Shown: one piece after another, positions 46,780 to 55,740 of the stretch
How positions within the stretch are numbered: position 1 is the first letter of the stretch
Layout of the letters: each line of letters starts with the position of its first letter
Source: a bacterium
Lineage (GTDB): Bacteria > Pseudomonadota > Gammaproteobacteria > Burkholderiales > Thiobacillaceae
Reading direction: 5' to 3'
Assembly (NCBI GenBank): GCA_009772925.1
Contig: WOUQ01000010.1
Coordinates: 21,279 to 85,278, forward strand
DNA: 64,000 nucleotides
Notes under the pieces: generated by a model
Databases searched by the model: none
The model's input: the letters and a program-made list of their open reading frames with translations, nothing else
Told to the model about the DNA's origin: nothing
Program-made: the position numbers and the translations under genes

Positions 46780-47868
46780 TCAGCTGTTCTGAATCACGAT
46801 GCTGGGGAACTTGGCGGAGTGGTCGACCGCCAGGTCGCCCACCTTCACCGCCACGCGGCGAGCGATCTGCCGGTAGATCTCGGCGACGCGGCTGTTGGGG
46901 TCGGCCACCACGGAGGGCTTGCCGGTGTCGGCATCCTCGCGGATGCGGATGTCCAGGGGCAGGCCGCCCAGGAATTCCACGCCGTAGTCCTTGCACATGC
47001 GCTCGCCGCCGCCCTCGCCGAAGATGCGCTCCTCGTGGCCGCAGTTGGAGCAGATGTGGATGGACATGTTTTCCACCACGCCGAGGATGGGTACACCCAC
47101 TTTCTCGAACATCTTCAGGCCCTTGCGCGCGTCGATGAGGGCGATGTCCTGCGGCGTGGTGACGATGACCGCGCCGGTGACCGGCACGCGTTGCGCCAGG
47201 GTGAGCTGGATGTCGCCGGTGCCGGGCGGCAGGTCCACCACCAGGTAGTCGAGGTCCTTCCACTTGGTATTGTTGAGCAGTTGCTCCAGGGCCTGGGTGA
47301 CCATGGGGCCGCGCCAGACCATGGGCGTTTCCACGTCGATGAGGAAGCCGATGGACATGGCCTGCAGGCCATGGCCAAGCATGGGTTCCAGGTTCTGGCC
47401 GTCGGGGGATTCCGGGCGGCCGTGGATGCCCAGCATGGTGGGCTGCGAGGGACCGTAGATGTCGGCGTCGAGCATGCCCACCTTGGCGCCCTCGGCGGCC
47501 AGGGCCAGGGCCAGGTTCACTGCGGTGGTAGATTTGCCGACGCCGCCCTTGCCGGAGGCGACGGCGATGATGTTCTTGACGCCGGGCACCAGCTTCACGC
47601 CCTTCTGCACGCTGTGCGCCACCACTTTCCAGGTGACGCCGGCGCTGGCGCTCTCGACCCCGGGGACGGTCTTGATCTTGGCCTCGATCATGGCCTGGAT
47701 TTCGCCGGAGACCATTTTCGCCGGATACGGCAGCACCACGTCGAGGCTGACCTTGCCGCCGTCGACCTTGATGTTCTTCGCCGACTTGGTGGTGATGAAG
47801 TCCTTCTGGGTATTGGGATCGATGAGTTCTTTCAGTGCCGCTTGCACTTGCTGTTCGGTAACCGACAT
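46780..47868 (-). CDS. apbC: Mrp/ApbC iron-sulfur cluster carrier ATPase
   Basis: A 362-residue protein. An N-terminal MIP18/DUF59 domain (about 1-90) is followed by a deviant Walker [42 protein letters not shown] and [12 protein letters not shown]. The cluster-binding CxxC is in [13 protein letters not shown]. It delivers 4Fe-4S clusters to target proteins, which in this window include IspH and the hydrogenase subunits. The downstream gap to dcd holds the repeat. Confidence 0.95.
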   Translation of the reverse strand: MSVTEQQVQAALKELIDPNTQKDFITTKSAKNIKVDGGKVSLDVVLPYPAKMVSGEIQAMIEAKIKTVPGVESASAGVTWKVVAHSVQKGVKLVPGVKNIIAVASGKGGVGKSTTAVNLALALAAEGAKVGMLDADIYGPSQPTMLGIHGRPESPDGQNLEPMLGHGLQAMSIGFLIDVETPMVWRGPMVTQALEQLLNNTKWKDLDYLVVDLPPGTGDIQLTLAQRVPVTGAVIVTTPQDIALIDARKGLKMFEKVGVPILGVVENMSIHICSNCGHEERIFGEGGGERMCKDYGVEFLGGLPLDIRIREDADTGKPSVVADPNSRVAEIYRQIARRVAVKVGDLAVDHSAKFPSIVIQNS

Positions 47869-48044
47869 GTGGGGCCTCGATATAGATATGGATGGGTAGG
47901 AAATCTGTTGCCGCGCGGGCGGGCAAGGCGGAGCTTAGATGAAGACGGTGGGCGCGATTTCAAGCCGCCCTTACTTGAGTATTTTGCTCGGAATAAGCCG
48001 GGCTGTGGATAACCCGGATGGGTAGCGGGGGCGCATCGCCCACA

Positions 48045-48896
48045 TCAAGGACAGACGTCCAGGCGACCATCCTTCCAGCAGAGCTTGCGCGGTTTGCCGG
48101 CTGGCTTGCTCGTTGCGGGTTTGCCGGCCGGTGTTGTGGCGGGCGTTTTCAACCCTTTCGTTGCAGGTTTCGCTGCCGGTTTCGCCGCGACGGCTTCCTG
48201 GGAGCCGGGCAGGGGAACGGCTTCCACGGTGGGCAGGGGGGCGGGGGTGACCGTCACGACGGGGGGCTTGCCCGACACGGCGGCTTTCGCCTCCTCGACG
48301 GGGGCTGCGGGGATCGGTGCCGGCACGGAGAGCGTTGGAACGCTTGCCGGAACCGGCGCAGGCTCGGCTGTCGGAGCTGGGGCGGTCACGGGTTGAGCGG
48401 CCTGGATGGCGGGCGTGGCCGGCGGGACTGCGACGACGGGGTGCGCCGGCGTGGAGGGGGTGTCGACGGGGGCAGCGGAAGGCAGCGCTGGCGCGGGCAG
48501 GGGGGCGGGAACAACAGGCTGGATTGGCTTGGATGGCGAGACCTCCGGCACGGGTTCTGGCCTGGGGGCCGCCGCTGGAACTTGGCCGGTCTTGGCATCC
48601 GGGGCAGTGGCCGGTACGGGTGCCGCAACGGGAGGTATGGTGACGGGAGGTATGGTGACGGGAGGTATGGTGACGGGAGGTGCGGCCGGCCGGACAGGCG
48701 GCGGCATGCCCCAGGGCTGAACCGGCCACAACCAGAAGGGGGTCGGGAAGGGCGCCGGGGTGCCGGGGCCGCTCATGGGCACGGGCACCAGCCAGACGGG
48801 GACGACCTGGGGCTGCTGGGCCCAGGCATTGGTCTGGGCGAGAGCGCCCAACAGCGCGCACAGGGCCAGTCTGGAGAAGAGGGAAATGGGCGGCAT
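48045..48896 (-). CDS. Pro/Ala/Val-rich secreted protein with PPVTI repeats
   Basis: A 283-residue low-complexity protein; no family recognised. The ATG at 48896 gives the signal peptide MPPISLFSRLALCALLGALAQTNAWA. The body is Pro/Ala/Val-rich, with three tandem IPPVT units (about residues 75-95) and a lysine-rich end, KPAGKPRKLCWKDGRLDVCP, whose two cysteines could pair. It may span the periplasm or coat the cell. It resembles the 33.98-kb protein in architecture but not in sequence. The ORF-track extension to 49052 overlaps the next gene. Confidence 0.65.
   Translation of the reverse strand: MPPISLFSRLALCALLGALAQTNAWAQQPQVVPVWLVPVPMSGPGTPAPFPTPFWLWPVQPWGMPPPVRPAAPPVTIPPVTIPPVTIPPVAAPVPATAPDAKTGQVPAAAPRPEPVPEVSPSKPIQPVVPAPLPAPALPSAAPVDTPSTPAHPVVAVPPATPAIQAAQPVTAPAPTAEPAPVPASVPTLSVPAPIPAAPVEEAKAAVSGKPPVVTVTPAPLPTVEAVPLPGSQEAVAAKPAAKPATKGLKTPATTPAGKPATSKPAGKPRKLCWKDGRLDVCP
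48631..48682. repeat. 15-bp tandem repeat encoding PPVTI
   Basis: Three perfect copies of GGAGGTATGGTGACG followed by a partial copy, inside the proline-rich gene. The unit is in frame, so copy changes would lengthen or shorten the repeat without a frameshift. Confidence 0.9.
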
Positions 48897-48898
48897 GC

Positions 48899-49264
48899 TT
48901 ATCCGGGTTGCGTGGGCTGATGGGCGACGAGCTTGAATTCCGGCGCTCGGGCGCGCAGGGCGGTGATGATGCGGGCCATGACGCCGGGTTGGTGTTTCAG
49001 GGACACCCAGAGGACATTGCACTTGAGGTTGAGGTCGGCGAACACCACCCATTCCTCATGGCGGGTCAGCACATCGCGGATGATGTGGGTCAGCGCCTCG
49101 ATTTCGGCGGCGGGGCGCTGGTTCAGCCGCGGTGCCAGCATCATGAAGTCGGTATAGGGCCGGCCATCGGCGTCCCGCTTGGGTGCCAGCTTCCACAACG
49201 GCTCGCCGCGATCCCACCGGCCGGGATCACCGGGCAATGTGGTGGCGCGGGCGGCCAGGTGCAT
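48899..49264 (-). CDS. conserved hypothetical protein, possible ACT-like fold
   Basis: A 121-residue soluble protein: MHLAARATTLPGDPGRWDRGEPLWKLAPKRDADGRPYTDFMMLAPRLNQRPAAEIEALTHIIRDVL, then VVFADLNLKCNVLWVSLKHQPGVMARIITALRARAPEFKLVAHQ. The last part, a strand, then GVMARIITAL helix, then strand, is reminiscent of ACT domains, but this is a guess from pattern. It sits between the CBS-domain gene and the proline-rich gene on the same strand with very short gaps. Confidence 0.68.
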   Translation of the reverse strand: MHLAARATTLPGDPGRWDRGEPLWKLAPKRDADGRPYTDFMMLAPRLNQRPAAEIEALTHIIRDVLTRHEEWVVFADLNLKCNVLWVSLKHQPGVMARIITALRARAPEFKLVAHQPTQPG

Positions 49265-49275
49265 CGGTGAAGGGC

Positions 49276-49869
49276 TTATCTGCCGAGCTCGGCGCCCAGC
49301 TCGGCGAAGGTATGGGCGACGCCGGCGGTTTCCAGGGTGGCGCCCAGTTGGCGGCTGATTTGCGAGACCGAGAACATACCGCGCAGGACCTGGCTGCGGT
49401 CCTCGGCGCGGTCCACCACCAGGGCGTGCTGGCGGCCCTGGGTCTTGAGCGTGTGCACGATGTCGCCGACGCGCGCCTTGCGCACGTCCTCCATGCACAG
49501 CACCTCCAGCCTTTCGCGCGGCGTCATGATGTCCTTGACCATCACATCCGCGTGGCGGATGCCCTGGGTCTGCACCACCTGCATCGGCTTCTCGCTGGTC
49601 AGATCGGAGGCGGTGATGAGGCCGAGAATGCTGTTCAGATCGTCCACCACCAGCAGCATGCGCACGCCGCGGTGGATCATCTTGGCGCGGGCAGCCTCGA
49701 TCGTCTCCAGGGGGAAGATGGTGTAGGCGGTGACGACCTTGAAATCGGTCATCACCTCGCTGGCGGCGTTTTCCAGATTGACCCGCTCGGGTAGAACCTG
49801 CCGTGGCTTGTTGAAGGTGGCGCCCTTTTGCAGGGGTGAGGTGGCGAGAGCGCTATAGGCTGCGTTCAT
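49276..49869 (-). CDS. CBS-domain protein
   Basis: A 197-residue protein with two CBS motifs: VMTDFKVVTAYTIFPLETIEAARAKMIHRGVRMLLVVDDLNSILGLITASDLTSEKP and DIMTPRERLEVLCMEDVRKARVGDIVHTLKTQGRQHALVVDRAEDRSQVLRGMFSVSQISRQLG. Such pairs bind adenine nucleotides and act as energy sensors; the partner is unknown. The ATG at 49869 was chosen; the ORF-track extension lies in the gap and rppH. It follows rppH by 19 bases. Confidence 0.88.
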   Translation of the reverse strand: MNAAYSALATSPLQKGATFNKPRQVLPERVNLENAASEVMTDFKVVTAYTIFPLETIEAARAKMIHRGVRMLLVVDDLNSILGLITASDLTSEKPMQVVQTQGIRHADVMVKDIMTPRERLEVLCMEDVRKARVGDIVHTLKTQGRQHALVVDRAEDRSQVLRGMFSVSQISRQLGATLETAGVAHTFAELGAELGR

Positions 49870-49888
49870 GGTGTTGCCTCGCGATGGT

Positions 49889-50431
49889 TCAGGTGTGGCC
49901 GGCGCCGTGGGTGCGGCCGGCCAGTTGGTAGGGGTGGCAGACGCGCGCATGGGCGATGCCGACGGCGAGATAGCGTTCCAGTTCCGCCAGGGCGGAACGA
50001 TAGACTTCACGCTTGAAGTCGACCACGTCCTCGACCGGCGACCAGTAGTCATGCCAGCGCCAGGCATCGAATTCTGGGTGATCGGAAGCGCGCAGGCGGA
50101 CGTTGCAGTCCTGGCCGGTCAGGCGCAGGAGAAACCAGATCTGCTTCTGGCCGCGATAGTGTCCGCGCCACTCTCGGCGCACCCAGTCGCGCGGCACGTC
50201 GTAGCGCAGCCAGTCGCGCGTGCGGCCCAACAGGCGCACGTGCTCTCTGGCCAGACCCACTTCCTCCATGAGTTCCCGATACATCGCCTGTTCGGGGCTC
50301 TCGCCCGGCTTGATCCCGCCTTGCGGGAATTGCCAGGAGTTCTGCCGGACGCGCTTGCCCCAGAACACCTCATTGCGCGCGTTGCAGATGACGATGCCCA
50401 CGTTCGGCCGGTAACCGTCCTTGTCGACCAT
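49889..50431 (-). CDS. rppH: RNA pyrophosphohydrolase
   Basis: A 180-residue Nudix enzyme that removes pyrophosphate from mRNA 5' ends to trigger decay. It has [40 protein letters not shown] and the Nudix box [23 protein letters not shown], then [32 protein letters not shown] and the [32 protein letters not shown] segment typical of RppH. It lies upstream of the CBS gene on the same strand. Confidence 0.96.
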   Translation of the reverse strand: MVDKDGYRPNVGIVICNARNEVFWGKRVRQNSWQFPQGGIKPGESPEQAMYRELMEEVGLAREHVRLLGRTRDWLRYDVPRDWVRREWRGHYRGQKQIWFLLRLTGQDCNVRLRASDHPEFDAWRWHDYWSPVEDVVDFKREVYRSALAELERYLAVGIAHARVCHPYQLAGRTHGAGHT

Positions 50432-50539
50432 GGCCGCCTCGATTCAATACTTGACTGAGGTCGATTTTCCCACCCTTCCGGAACGCATGCAAAGCCGCGA
50501 TGGCCGGCGGCCTGTCCGGAAAACCGCCGGGGGCGCTGC

Positions 50540-51316
50540 TCAGACGATGAAAGCGTTCTCGGAGACTGGATTCCATTGCCGCATGCGCGCGACGAAAGCG
50601 GGAAACTCCAGGCCCAGCAAGGCCTCCAGGCATTCCGCCGAGCGCTCCAAGTGTTCCAGCCGGGTCTCCGGCAGGGGTTTGCGGAAGGCGAAGACGATGA
50701 CGTTGCCCTTTTTCTCGGCGGGCAGTTGCAGGGTGTGCTCGCCGAAGGCGCGCGTGATGCGGTCGTGGTAACGCGGGTAGTAGGCGTCCGACCCCCACAG
50801 GTTGAAGGCCGCGACGCCGCCCGGCCGCAGCATGGCATGGCAGGCGCGATAGAACTCCGGGCTGGCCAGGTCCTCGACGATGCGTTTGGCGTCGTAGCCG
50901 TCCACCAGCAGCACGTCCTGGCTGTCCGGGTGCGCCTGCACGAATGCGGAGCCGTCCTCGGTGCGGACGCTGAGACGCTCGTCATCCTGGGGCAGCAGGA
51001 AGTAGCCGCGGGCGGCGGCCACCACTTCGGCATGGATTTCGAGGGCGGTCAGCCGGCTGGTGGGCAGATGGCGATGGATGTACTTGGCGAGCGAGCCGCC
51101 GCCCAGGCCGATCAGGGCGATGTCGCGCGGCTCCGGCCTGAACAGCAGGAAGGCCAGTATGGCTCGCGTGTATTCCAGTTCCAGGGCGAAGGGGGTCTTC
51201 AGGCGCATGGCGCTTTGCACCGCCGGGCCGCCCAGGTGCAGATAGCGGACGCCGTTGCGCTCGCTGATCTCGACCGTGGCGCGCGCGCGGGCATGCCGGC
51301 GGGAAAGGAAACTCAT
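50540..51316 (-). CDS. spermidine-synthase-like protein (SpeE family)
   Basis: A 258-residue Rossmann protein: DIALIGLGGGSLAKYIHRHLPTSRLTALEIHAEVVAAARGYFLLP, then DVLLVDGYDAKRIVEDLASPEFYRACHAMLRPGGVAAFNLW. This is the SpeE/PABMT fold. The catalytic stretch of true spermidine synthases (usually DSSDP) reads DGYDA, and the N-terminal substrate domain is short, so aminopropyl transfer is doubtful. The ATG at 51316 was chosen. It is divergent from pcm. Confidence 0.82.
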   Translation of the reverse strand: MSFLSRRHARARATVEISERNGVRYLHLGGPAVQSAMRLKTPFALELEYTRAILAFLLFRPEPRDIALIGLGGGSLAKYIHRHLPTSRLTALEIHAEVVAAARGYFLLPQDDERLSVRTEDGSAFVQAHPDSQDVLLVDGYDAKRIVEDLASPEFYRACHAMLRPGGVAAFNLWGSDAYYPRYHDRITRAFGEHTLQLPAEKKGNVIVFAFRKPLPETRLEHLERSAECLEALLGLEFPAFVARMRQWNPVSENAFIV

Positions 51317-51491
51317 GGTGAAGGAAACGGGGTCTGGGGATGGGCTGGCGGATTCTACCCGCGGATTGCGGGACAGGCCTGCCATTGCCGCGCCAGACCG
51401 GGTTCGAGCGGGCCGGCCGGGGAGATGGAGTAAAATGCGGACGACGCGGGATATCCGCCGCAAGCAACCGGTTTACACAAGGATGTGGCCC

Positions 51492-52145
51492 ATGAATATC
51501 GAACAGGCGCGCTTCAACATGGTGGAACAGCAGATCCGGCCCTGGGAAGTGCTCGACCAGAAGGTGCTGGACCTGCTTTTCAAGATCCGTCGCGAGGACT
51601 ACGTGCCCCCCGTCTACCGTTCCCTGGCCTTCGTCGACATGGAAATTCCCATCGGTCACAACGAGGTCATGTGGGCGCCGAAGATCGAGGCGCGGGTGCT
51701 GCAGGCGCTGCATGTCGGCTCGCACGAGCGCGTGCTGGAAGTGGGCACCGGCAGCGGCTACTTCACCGCCCTGCTGGCCAGCCAGGCGGGCGTGGTGGTG
51801 ACGGTCGAACTGCATGCCGACCTGAAGGAACAGGCGGAGCAGAAGTTTCGCGCGCATGGGCTCACCAACATCCAGACCCGCCTCGGCGACGCGGCGCGCG
51901 ATTGGGCCGAGGACGGCGCCTTCGATGTCATCGTCCTCACCGGCTCCTCGCCTCTGCTGCCGGCGGCGTACTTGCAGCGCCTGAACCCGGGTGGGCGCCT
52001 GTTCGCGCCGCTGGGTGAGGGGCCCATCATGTCCGCCAGCCTGGTTCACCTGACGGCGGCCGGCACGCACCGCACCGACCGGCTGTTCGAAACCCGCGTG
52101 CAACCCCTGCGGCATGCGCTGGAGCCGGAGCGCTTCTCGTTCTGA
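51492..52145 (+). CDS. pcm: protein-L-isoaspartate O-methyltransferase
   Basis: A 217-residue SAM enzyme that repairs isoaspartyl residues. It has MNIEQARFNMVEQQIRPWEVLDQKVLDLLFKIRREDYVPPVYRSLAFVDMEIPIGHNEVMWAPKI, the SAM-binding motif VLEVGTGSGYFTALLAS and LNPGGRLFAPLG. The ATG at 51492 matches the family; GAGATGGAG and TAAAAT lie upstream. It is the first gene of the pcm-rhodanese-tolC set common in betaproteobacteria. Confidence 0.94.
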   Translation: MNIEQARFNMVEQQIRPWEVLDQKVLDLLFKIRREDYVPPVYRSLAFVDMEIPIGHNEVMWAPKIEARVLQALHVGSHERVLEVGTGSGYFTALLASQAGVVVTVELHADLKEQAEQKFRAHGLTNIQTRLGDAARDWAEDGAFDVIVLTGSSPLLPAAYLQRLNPGGRLFAPLGEGPIMSASLVHLTAAGTHRTDRLFETRVQPLRHALEPERFSF

Positions 52146-52147
52146 GC

Positions 52148-52471
52148 ATGCGCCATCTGCACCCGCGCGAACTCAAGGCCTGGCTGGACGATCCGCACAG
52201 GGACAACCCCCATTTGCTGGACGTGCGGGAACCCTGGGAGTTCGAACGCTGCCATATCGAAGGCTCGGAACTCCTGCCCATGTCGGGCATTCCCAGCCGC
52301 TTCGGCCAGCTCGATCCGGGACGCGAGACGGTGGTGATCTGTCATCATGGCGTGCGCAGCTTCCATGTCGCGCGTTTCCTGGAGCACAACGGTTTCACCG
52401 AGGTGATCAACCTGACGGGGGGCGTCGATGCCTGGGCCAAGGAAGTCGATCCCCACATGCCTTTGTACTGA
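52148..52471 (+). CDS. rhodanese-type sulfurtransferase
   Basis: A 107-residue single rhodanese domain. The substrate-pocket motifs are LLDVREPWEFERCHIEGSELLPM and the active-site loop VVICHHGVRSFHVARFLEHNGF, with the catalytic Cys after VVI. It could transfer sulfane sulfur to thiols or cyanide; the partner is unknown. It starts 2 bases after pcm and ends 1 base before tolC, so the three genes are tightly linked. Confidence 0.93.
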   Translation: MRHLHPRELKAWLDDPHRDNPHLLDVREPWEFERCHIEGSELLPMSGIPSRFGQLDPGRETVVICHHGVRSFHVARFLEHNGFTEVINLTGGVDAWAKEVDPHMPLY

Positions 52472-52472
52472 G

Positions 52473-53798
52473 ATGAAGATGCCACGCACCCTCCTCACCG
52501 CCCTTGCGCTTGCCGCCGGCACCTTGCTGGTCACCCCGGTGGCGGTCGGCGCGAACCTGGGCGAGGTCTACAACCTGGCCCGGAGCAATGACGCCAAGCT
52601 CGCCGCGGCCCGCGAGGCCTATCGGGCGAATCTCGAGAAACTGCCGCAGGGCAAGGCGGGTCTGCTGCCCAACCTGACCCTGACGGCGAGCTATCTGGAT
52701 ACCCGCGCGGATGCCAGCCCGGGCGTGGTGACCAACACCGAGCCTTATGGCTACCGCCTGCTGCTCGTGCAGCCGCTGTATCGCAAGCAGAACCTTGAGG
52801 CCTATGAACAGGCCAGGATCCAGCAGTTGCTGGGGGAACAGCAACTGCGCCTGGCCGAACAGGAACTCTTGCTGCGCAGCGCCACCGCCTATTTCGAGGT
52901 GTTGCAGGCCGAGGACAACGTCACCAGCGTGCAGGCCCAGAAAACGGCTTTCGCGGAACAGCTGGCGCAGGCGCGCAAGAGCTTCGAGGTGGGCGCCGCC
53001 ACCATCACCGACACACACGAGGCGCAGGCCCGCTTCGATCTGACCACTTCCCAGGAAATCGCCGCGCTGAATGACCTGGAAATCAAGCGGCGCGCCCTGG
53101 AAAAGATCATCGGTGCCGAGGCCCCGCGTCTGGCCAGACTCGCCGAGGGCGTGGCCATGCCCCTGCCGGAGCCGGCCAACATGGAGACCTGGGTCAAGCA
53201 GGCCGAGGAGGACAGTCTCGGCGTCGCGAGCTTCCGTTCCGGCCTCGAACTGGCCCGGCGCGAGGTGCAACGGCAGCGCGGCGGTTATCTGCCCACCCTG
53301 GACCTGCAGGCAAGCTACGCCGACAACCGCAATGCCTCCACCAACATCATCGGCACCAATATCGATACCAAGATCAGCCAGATCGGCGTGGTGCTGGGCT
53401 GGAACCTGTTCGAGGGCGGCGCCACCGACTCGCGCGTGCGGGAGGCGGTTGCCAACCAGGAAAGGGCCCGCTACGACCTCGAGGACGCGCGCCGCCAGTC
53501 CCGTCTGGACGCGCGCCAGGGCTTCCTCGGGGTGATGTCCGGCGATGCACAGACGCGCGCTCTCGGGCAGGCCCTGGTGTCCAGCGAGGCGCAACTCAAG
53601 TCCACCAAGCTCGGCCTGGAGGTGGGCGTGCGTACGCGGGTCGACCTGCTGAACGCCCAGCAGCAGTACTTCTCCACCCAGCGCGATCTCTCCGCCGCGC
53701 GCTACCGTACCGTGCTGTCCGGCCTGCAGCTCAAGGCCGCCGCCGGCATCCTCGGCGAGCACGACGTGAAAGCGGTCGACGCGCTGCTGCGCGAATAA
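52473..53798 (+). CDS. tolC: TolC-family outer-membrane efflux protein
   Basis: A 441-residue precursor with the signal MKMPRTLLTALALAAGTLLVTPVAVGANLGEVYNLA. Two outer-membrane-factor repeats of long helices follow (ARSNDAKLAAAREAYRANLEKLPQGKAGLLPNLTLTASY; EQLAQARKSFEVGAATITDTHEAQARFD; VLGWNLFEGGATDSRVREA; STKLGLEVGVRTRVDLLNAQQQYFSTQRDL). It forms the trimeric outer-membrane channel for efflux or type I secretion, and could serve the MacAB-like set at 34-38 kb. GAG precedes the ATG at 52473. Confidence 0.95.
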   Translation: MKMPRTLLTALALAAGTLLVTPVAVGANLGEVYNLARSNDAKLAAAREAYRANLEKLPQGKAGLLPNLTLTASYLDTRADASPGVVTNTEPYGYRLLLVQPLYRKQNLEAYEQARIQQLLGEQQLRLAEQELLLRSATAYFEVLQAEDNVTSVQAQKTAFAEQLAQARKSFEVGAATITDTHEAQARFDLTTSQEIAALNDLEIKRRALEKIIGAEAPRLARLAEGVAMPLPEPANMETWVKQAEEDSLGVASFRSGLELARREVQRQRGGYLPTLDLQASYADNRNASTNIIGTNIDTKISQIGVVLGWNLFEGGATDSRVREAVANQERARYDLEDARRQSRLDARQGFLGVMSGDAQTRALGQALVSSEAQLKSTKLGLEVGVRTRVDLLNAQQQYFSTQRDLSAARYRTVLSGLQLKAAAGILGEHDVKAVDALLRE

Positions 53799-53821
53799 GG
53801 CTTTTCTACCCGGGGTATTGC

Positions 53822-55096
53822 TCAGTCCAGGCGGTTCTCGGGGATGGCACCGTCCAGGGCCGCCTCGATGAGAGCCATCACCCGTCGCGTGGCGCCACGG
53901 TTATCCGCGCTGAAGCACAGGCCCGCCGCCGCCATCGCCGCGCGCCGTTCGGGGGAGCGCCGCAGTTCCGCCACCGCCGCGACGAGGTCGTCCACATCGT
54001 GCACGCGCCGGGCGCAGCCCGCTGCCACCGCCTGGTCCGCGGCGTCGAGGAAATTCCATGTATGCGGACCGATGAGGGCCGGGCATCCCGCCGCCGCCGC
54101 CTCGATCAGGTTCTGTCCACCGAAGGGCAGCAGGCTGCCGCCGACATAGGCGAGATCGGCGGTGGCGTAATAGGCGGCCAGTTCGCCCATGCTGTCGCCG
54201 AGGAAGACACGGATATGCTCGGTCGCCATGTCCGGGGCACCGCGCCGCGCCCAGGGCAGCCCGCGTTGCCCGATCATGCGCGCCACTTCCTCGAAGCGTT
54301 GCGGATGGCGCGGCACAATCACCAGCAGACCATCTTCCAGGCCAAACCGCTCCAGCGCGTCCAGCAACAGCGCCTCCTCGCCATCCCGCGTACTGGCCGC
54401 CAGGAAGACGAAGCGGCCGGCGAACAGGCGGCGCAGGACCTCGGCTTTTTTGACAGTGTCCTCCGGCGGCGTGACGTCGAACTTCACGTTGCCGGTGACC
54501 TCGATGTGGGCGCCGCCCAGGGCCGCGAGGCGCGCCTCGTCGTCGGCGGTCTGCGCGGCGATGGCGTATAGGCTGGACAGCGCCGGGCGGACGAGGCGCG
54601 CGATGCGCCCGTAGCCCCGCGCGGATTTCTCCGACAGCCGCGCATTGACCAGCAGGACGGGGATGCCCAGGCGCGCGCAGGCCTCAAACAGATTGGGCCA
54701 GATCTCCGTCTCCATGACCACGCACAGGCTGGGCTGCGTTCGCGCGAGGAAGAGGCGCACCAGGGGTGGGAAGTCATAGGCCAGATAGGTTTGCGTCACG
54801 CGCTCCGCGAAAAGCTCGCGGCCAGTGGCGCGCCCGGTGGGCGTGATGTGGCTGAGCAGGATTTCATGGTCCGGGTAACGGGCAAGCAGCGCCTTTACCA
54901 GCGGTTCCGCCGCCCGCGTTTCTCCGACGGAAACGGCGTGCACCAGGATGCGCGGCCGCGCGCCCCGCCTCGGCCCCCAGCCCAGCCGCTCGCGCCAATG
55001 CCGCAAATAGTCCGGCTGGCGCAGGGCGCGCCAGACCAGGTAGAGAAACAGAAAGGGCAGGGCGAACAGCCAGGCCGCCGAGTACAGCAGTCGCAT
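53822..55096 (-). CDS. waaA: Kdo transferase (3-deoxy-D-manno-octulosonic acid transferase)
   Basis: A 424-residue membrane-anchored GT30 enzyme adding Kdo to lipid A. An N-terminal anchor (MRLLYSAAWLFALPFLFLYLVWRALR) precedes GARPRILVHAVSVGETRAAEPLVKALLARYP (catalytic Glu), ILLSHITPTGRATG and METEIWPNLFEACARLGIPVLLVNARLSEKSARGY. The C-terminal motifs include AASTRDGEEALLLDA, VPRHPQRFEEVA and GGSLLPFGGQNLIEAAAAGCPALIGPHTWNF. The ATG at 55096 was chosen over the ORF-track start in the AT-richer gap. It is convergent with tolC. Confidence 0.96.
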   Translation of the reverse strand: MRLLYSAAWLFALPFLFLYLVWRALRQPDYLRHWRERLGWGPRRGARPRILVHAVSVGETRAAEPLVKALLARYPDHEILLSHITPTGRATGRELFAERVTQTYLAYDFPPLVRLFLARTQPSLCVVMETEIWPNLFEACARLGIPVLLVNARLSEKSARGYGRIARLVRPALSSLYAIAAQTADDEARLAALGGAHIEVTGNVKFDVTPPEDTVKKAEVLRRLFAGRFVFLAASTRDGEEALLLDALERFGLEDGLLVIVPRHPQRFEEVARMIGQRGLPWARRGAPDMATEHIRVFLGDSMGELAAYYATADLAYVGGSLLPFGGQNLIEAAAAGCPALIGPHTWNFLDAADQAVAAGCARRVHDVDDLVAAVAELRRSPERRAAMAAAGLCFSADNRGATRRVMALIEAALDGAIPENRLD

Positions 55097-55333
55097 TCGT
55101 GAATTGTAGCGGCGGGGCGGAGCTTGGCCAGGGCGATAAGATTTGCAACTCAAGAAGTGGTGGAGCAGGGACGTGGTTATTTCTGTAAATTTGCACCACT
55201 TAATTCGTTCCAAATTTATGTGACACGGCATGTTTTAGAGAATGAATCGTATTCATCGCGAGCCAGGAAGGCGCTTACTGTGCCCAGTACCTGTTCTACA
55301 AGGCTACAAAGCTCACGTCATCAACGTTATCTT

Positions 55334-55519
55334 GTCCAGTTCGGCCCCCTCTATTTCCGCCCTGCCGAAGTGGAGGCCCTGCAGGGGGGCTCCATCAAGG
55401 CCAAGCTTGGCTGGACTCGGACGAGTCCTCTTCGACGAAATGGTCGCCCAAATGGTGTGCGAAGACCTAAAATTCTCCGAGCCTACGAACTGATCAACAA
55501 GAAGCTTTGCTACAAGGCA
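55334..55519 (+). pseudogene. gmd: remnant of gmd (GDP-mannose 4,6-dehydratase), 3' end only
   Basis: Two adjoining frames together resemble the Gmd C-terminus. FGPLYFRPAEVEALQGGSIKAK-LGWTRT is in one frame; LFDEMVAQMVCEDLKFSEPTN is in the next; then YELINKKLCYK returns to the first frame. Intact Gmd proteins end in a similar order (YFRPxEV...GDxxKAxxxLGWxPxxxFxELVxEMVxxDL). At least two frameshifts are needed and the rest of the gene is absent. The resemblance is judged by eye. Confidence 0.6.
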
Positions 55520-55740
55520 ATGACCGCATTGAGTAAGCCCATTGAATGCAACGCAAAGATTTTCATTGCGGGGCATCGCGGCTGGGTGGGCTCCGCCTTG
55601 GTGCGTTGCCTAACCTGCACGCGCAGAGCATCGGGAAGAAGTGTCCCATCGAACTCGACCGCAGCAAATCGGATGGAGCACTGCACAAGCTGGTCGACGC
55701 TGACTTGCTCCGGTTTGGCCCCGGCGACTATGTATCGCGT
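55520..55740 (+). pseudogene. fcl: remnant of fcl/wcaG (GDP-L-fucose synthase), internally deleted
   Basis: ATG at 55520 opens MTALSKPIECNAKIFIAGHRGWVGSALVRCL, which matches the fucose synthase N-terminus (xKIFVAGHRGMVGSAIVR). The frame then breaks. In another frame SIGKKCPIELDRSKSDGALHKLVDADLL resembles its C-terminal segment (GxIxFDTSKPDGTPRKLLDVSRL). About 230 residues between the two are missing. It lies directly after the gmd remnant, the normal gmd-fcl order. No functional product is expected. Confidence 0.62.
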
